Assembly (NCBI GenBank): GCA_015680685.1
Contig: MNCI01015530.1
Coordinates: forward strand, 71,887-135,886
DNA: 64,000 nt
Reading direction: 5' to 3'
Source: Gnetum montanum
Taxonomy: Eukaryota > Streptophyta > Gnetopsida > Gnetales > Gnetaceae
Of the stretch, positions 60,640 through 64,000 are shown piece after piece; position 1 is the first letter of the stretch; each line of letters begins with the position of its first letter. Both the position numbers and the translations under genes were made by a program. The notes beneath the pieces are model-generated. The model saw nothing but the letters and a program-made list of their open reading frames with translations. It did no database searches and was not told the origin of the DNA.

Positions 60640-60740
60640 ACCAATGTTGCTAGTTTAAGGTTGTGGTAGGCCATGGTACTAATTTAACACCTTAGCAAGC
60701 CATGTTGACACTTTAAGGTCATAGTGGACCATTGAAAGTA
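60640..60740 (-). repeat. Motif array beside the minus-strand Tat pol, about three units
   Basis: On the minus strand, TGGCTTGCTAAGGTGTTAAATTAGT and GGCCTACCACAACCTTAAACTAGC repeat the Tat array core. It follows the end of the pol ORF, as array 3 does in N1. Confidence 0.7.
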
Positions 60741-60764
60741 GGGTTGCTTCTAAATGATTGTTGG

Positions 60765-63700
60765 CTACATGTAGTATGGCTTTAGATAGGAATGCTTAAC
60801 TAAAATTTCTAGCTCATTCCCATCCATGTTAGCTATTTCGAATGCTCCATTTCCATAGGATTTAGTGATAAGAAATGGAATTTTCCAGTTGGCTAAGAAT
60901 TTTTTTGCATGATCATGGAAGGACTTGAGGACTAGGTTTTCCTTCTTGATCTTGCATATGACCAATTTATGGTGATGTCGTTGCTTTTGCCTCTCTTGAT
61001 AGTGCTTGATGTGAGTGAGTCCTTATGCCACTCCTCTAGCAAATCTAGTGCTATTGTCCACAACTCCTTGCTCTAGTTGTCATTGATGAACTTGGTCAAG
61101 GCTATTAAGAGTGATGGTACCTGCAATTCAAGAGGTAAAATAGCTTTAGAACCATAAATAAGGCTATAAGGGGTCATCTCACTTGCTATGCAATAGGTTG
61201 TTTTGTATGCCCATAGTGCATGGACAAGCTGCTCATGCCACTTTCACTTATTGTTGTTGAGCATCTTCTTGAGCAAGTTGATGATAACCTTGTTGCTTCC
61301 TTCTGCTTGTCCATTGGCTTGAGGGTAGTAATGTGATGAGAAAGAATGNNNNNNNNNNNNNNNNNNNNNNNNNNNNNNNNNNNNNNNNNNNNNNNNNNNN
61401 NNNNNNNNNNNNNNNNNNNNATCATCACCTAGGCATTAAGCATTCTTTCTCATCACATTACTACCCTCAAGCCAATGGACANGTGTGCCAAAATGAGCTA
61501 CAATGTTATCTAGGATAAATTTGCAAACTTGTTTAGATGTGGTCTTCCTTAGGGGAATGACCTCAACCCACTTGGTAAAGTATTCAGTTTTAGTGATGAT
61601 GAAGCTATGTCCTACAAAAGATTTAGATGTTATAGGTCCAATGATATCCAACCCCCATCATTGAAATGGACATGTTATTTGGGTTTTATTTAACTCAATT
61701 GGTGATCCATGTATCAGGTTGCTATATCATTGGCATGTGCCATATCGCTTAACCTTTTGCAAGTAGTCATTTTTCATATGAGGCCAATATTAGCCTAATC
61801 ATCCAATCTTAGCAATCATGGCTCTAGGTCTTGTATGTCCTTAACAAATACCCTTATGAACCTCCTCTAGGACTATTTTGGCTTTGATTTTACCTAAGAA
61901 CTTTAGGAGTATGCCATCATAGGATCATCGAAATAATGTGTTATCACCTAGGATCATCACTTGTGTATGACATTCTTCTAAGAAGTAGTAAGACCTTGTG
62001 AGGATTCACCATGCATAAGATAAAATTTGAGATCATCATACCACTCCTTGGGAGGAGTAGTATGAACAATGGCCATAAAGGCATCCTCGGTGTTCTGTGT
62101 GATGGGAGTAGTGAAATCCACAGTTAAGATGGAAAACTTGCTAAACACGTCTGGCATCATAGTAAGGGCTAGTGTTGCAATTGCATCAGCTATGGAATTT
62201 TCATTTTGAGTTATGTGTTGGATATCAACGTATATGAATTGTTGTCAGAATTGCTTCCCTAGGTCATAGTAAGGTTGTAAGTGCTTAGCTTTGCATGCAT
62301 AGACTTTAGTTACTTGGTTAACCATGAGCTATGAATTGCCTTTGATGGCTAGGCATCTAATTCCTAGGTCACAAGCTACCATTATTCCTCTAATCAAACC
62401 CTTATATTTTGCTATGTTTTTGGTACATGGGAACCCAAAATGATAGGCAAAGGATTGGATTTCACCATATGGGAATGTTACGATGGTACTAGCACTAGCC
62501 CCATGGGTGGTTGAAGCTCCATAAAATTTCATGATTGCCTCATAAACCTCAAGGAATTGGCTAACTATGTTAATGTATTCATTAGGAANTGCTACTTTCA
62601 TAGATGTTTTTTGTGATGGCTTTGAGTATGTTATCCTTGTAAATTATGTTAACTTGGCTAGATAATACTTCTCCAATTTAGTGTATTGGGTCTTGTGGGC
62701 TACTAATGCATGGTTATGGTAGTATATAGGCATTTCTACCTCATCATTATGTTTCTAACAGAGTAGATAGGGAATTGATGTATCAAAGATGGACAGATAA
62801 ATGTAAAAAAATTTACCCTCTTATGAAGGATAGACTGTTGGTTGTTGTGTCAAATCTTTCTTAAGGTTTTCAAAGGCCTCTTGACATTGAGCCATCCACT
62901 CATAGTGAACTTCTTTCTTAAGTAAGTGTTGTATGGGCTATAACTTATCTACAAGCGTAGTGATAAACCTATGAATAAACTATAATCTACATTGTAATCC
63001 TTGAAGATTATTAAGGTTGATAGGTGCTACCAACCTAGATATGGCCTTAACCTTATCAAGATCTACACATATCCTTGCTTTAGAGACTACAAAGCTAAGC
63101 ATCTTACTAGTCTTGATACTGAAGACACACTTTTTAGGATTGAGCCTAAGCTCATACTTGAGGCATTGTTTAAGCACAAGATTTAGGTCATTAACATGAT
63201 CATCAACTATCTTAGACTTCATGACTATGTCATCTACATAATGATGAAGTAAACCTAACATGTAATTATTGAAGATATAGGTCATGGCTCTCTGGTATGT
63301 TGTTTTAGTGTTCTTAAGGTCAAAGGGCATCATGGTATAACAAAAAGTACCCCATGGGTTCATAAAGATTATGCTAAGCTAGTGCTCTAGATTGATTCTA
63401 ATTTGGTTATATCCTAAGGTTCCATTAGTAAAGGACAAGAAGGCATGTCCAAATATAGTATCGATAAGTTGATCAATACTAGGTAAAGGGAAGTCATCCT
63501 TGATAGTTGCTTTATTTAGATCTCAAAAATCAATGCAAATATTAATAATCCCATTTTTCCTAGGGACTATCACTATGTTGGATACCCATTCTGCATAATC
63601 GATAGCCCTAATGAAACCTACTTGGTAGAGCATTGAGATTTCATCACAAACCACCAAGGCCAAATCAAGTTGAATCTTTTGCACTTTTTGGTTAACTAGT

Positions 63701-63990
63701 ATAATGCTAGGATCTAGTATGATGTTGTGTTAGACTAGATGTGTATCTAGGCCTGGCATATCTTCATATGACTAGGCAAATGCCTTAATTTTGGTCTGTA
63801 AGACTTTGGTGATATCTTGGGTATATTAACACTATAGTGAGGAATTTAGTTTAAGGGTTTTCTCCTTACCAGTATGTGTTGTGATAGGAACCTACACAAG
63901 AGGATACTTGATTATGTGTCCTGCTTCTAAGTCAAGGATTTTGACTAGGCTTTTAGGTCATTCTAGATGTTTCTCTATTGAGGCTATGTG
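60765..63990 (-). pseudogene. pol: Tat-like pol on the minus strand ('N3')
   Basis: RT begins near 63990 (KDDFPLPSIDQLID; catalytic FMDG block now FTNGTLGYNQI; MNPWGTFCYTMMPFDLKNTK; YVDDIVMKSK intact at about 63235). The archaeal-type RNase H is at 62601-62329 (FYGASTTHGASAST, NIAKYKGLIRGIMVAC; catalytic Asp replaced by Tyr). Integrase runs from about 62150 to 60970 (MDIIGPITSKSFVGHSFIIT, FTKWVEVIPLRKTTSKQVCK) and is interrupted by the gap at 61349-61482. The C-terminus ends SYLKPYYM-stop at 60765, as in N1. Its orientation is opposite to the neighbouring Tat gag-protease. Confidence 0.8.
61349..61482. other. Assembly gap with inverted filler
   Basis: There are 72 Ns at 61349-61420. 61441-61481 is the exact reverse complement of the text just left of the gap (about 61308-61348), and another N follows at 61482. 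The piece encodes HSFSSHYYPQANG on + while its neighbours encode integrase on -. This is probably a wrongly oriented gap-fill. Confidence 0.85.
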
Positions 63991-64000
63991 GTCTACAAGA

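Overview
This window looks like a plant nuclear genome of the large, slowly purged type. A gymnosperm would fit, but that is an inference from element age and nesting; no marker gene fixes the species. The only host-gene sequence I can support is the last coding exon of an unidentified gene at the left edge (416-592, + strand). Almost everything else is LTR-retrotransposon sequence, nested in layers and decayed by point stops, with many CG-to-TG/CA changes at conserved sites. I found no rRNA, tRNA or CRISPR locus.

Layout. (1) 1-3490: terminal host exon, AT-rich flank, a Copia-type LTR with a primer-binding site (PBS), then AT-rich DNA. (2) 3491-16775: an Athila-like Ty3/gypsy element with LTRs, target-site duplication (TSD), tRNA-Asp-type PBS, gag, protease, RT, RNase H and integrase, plus a large downstream ORF preceded by its own LTR-like promoter. 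(3) 17899-49694: a minus-strand gag-bearing LTR element ('Y'). Its two LTRs are 23.5 kb apart because an 18.5-kb Tat/Ogre-like element ('N1', 20420-38940) sits in its interior. Its 5' LTR is itself split by a 5.8-kb Copia-type element that carries only gag (43620-49386). (4) 49700-54130: long LTR and pol of a minus-strand chromovirus. (5) 54170-64000: a second Tat-like gag-protease region on + and a Tat-like pol on -, with an assembly gap at 61349-61420.

The most unusual feature is in N1. Between protease and RT it carries, on the opposite strand, a complete-looking multi-exon gene at 26822-31391. It has a TATA box, an ATG, GT-AG introns of about 87-143 bp plus one or more unresolved introns near the start, and a stop codon. 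The reading frame is kept across five of the six resolved splice junctions. Its last two exons recur, with the same intron position and recognisable protein similarity, in the second Tat copy (58180-59105). It is therefore a family trait and not a chance capture. Introns in a gene antisense to the element would not be spliced from the genomic RNA that is reverse-transcribed. The gene is bracketed by arrays of a CTAAGGCCTTAAACTAGC-like motif, and its introns contain the same GTAGC palindrome that is repeated in the N1 LTR.

Reading by eye, LTR pairs are about 80% (Y), 84% (gag-only Copia), 87% (Athila) and 88% (N1) identical. This agrees with the nesting order, inner elements being younger.
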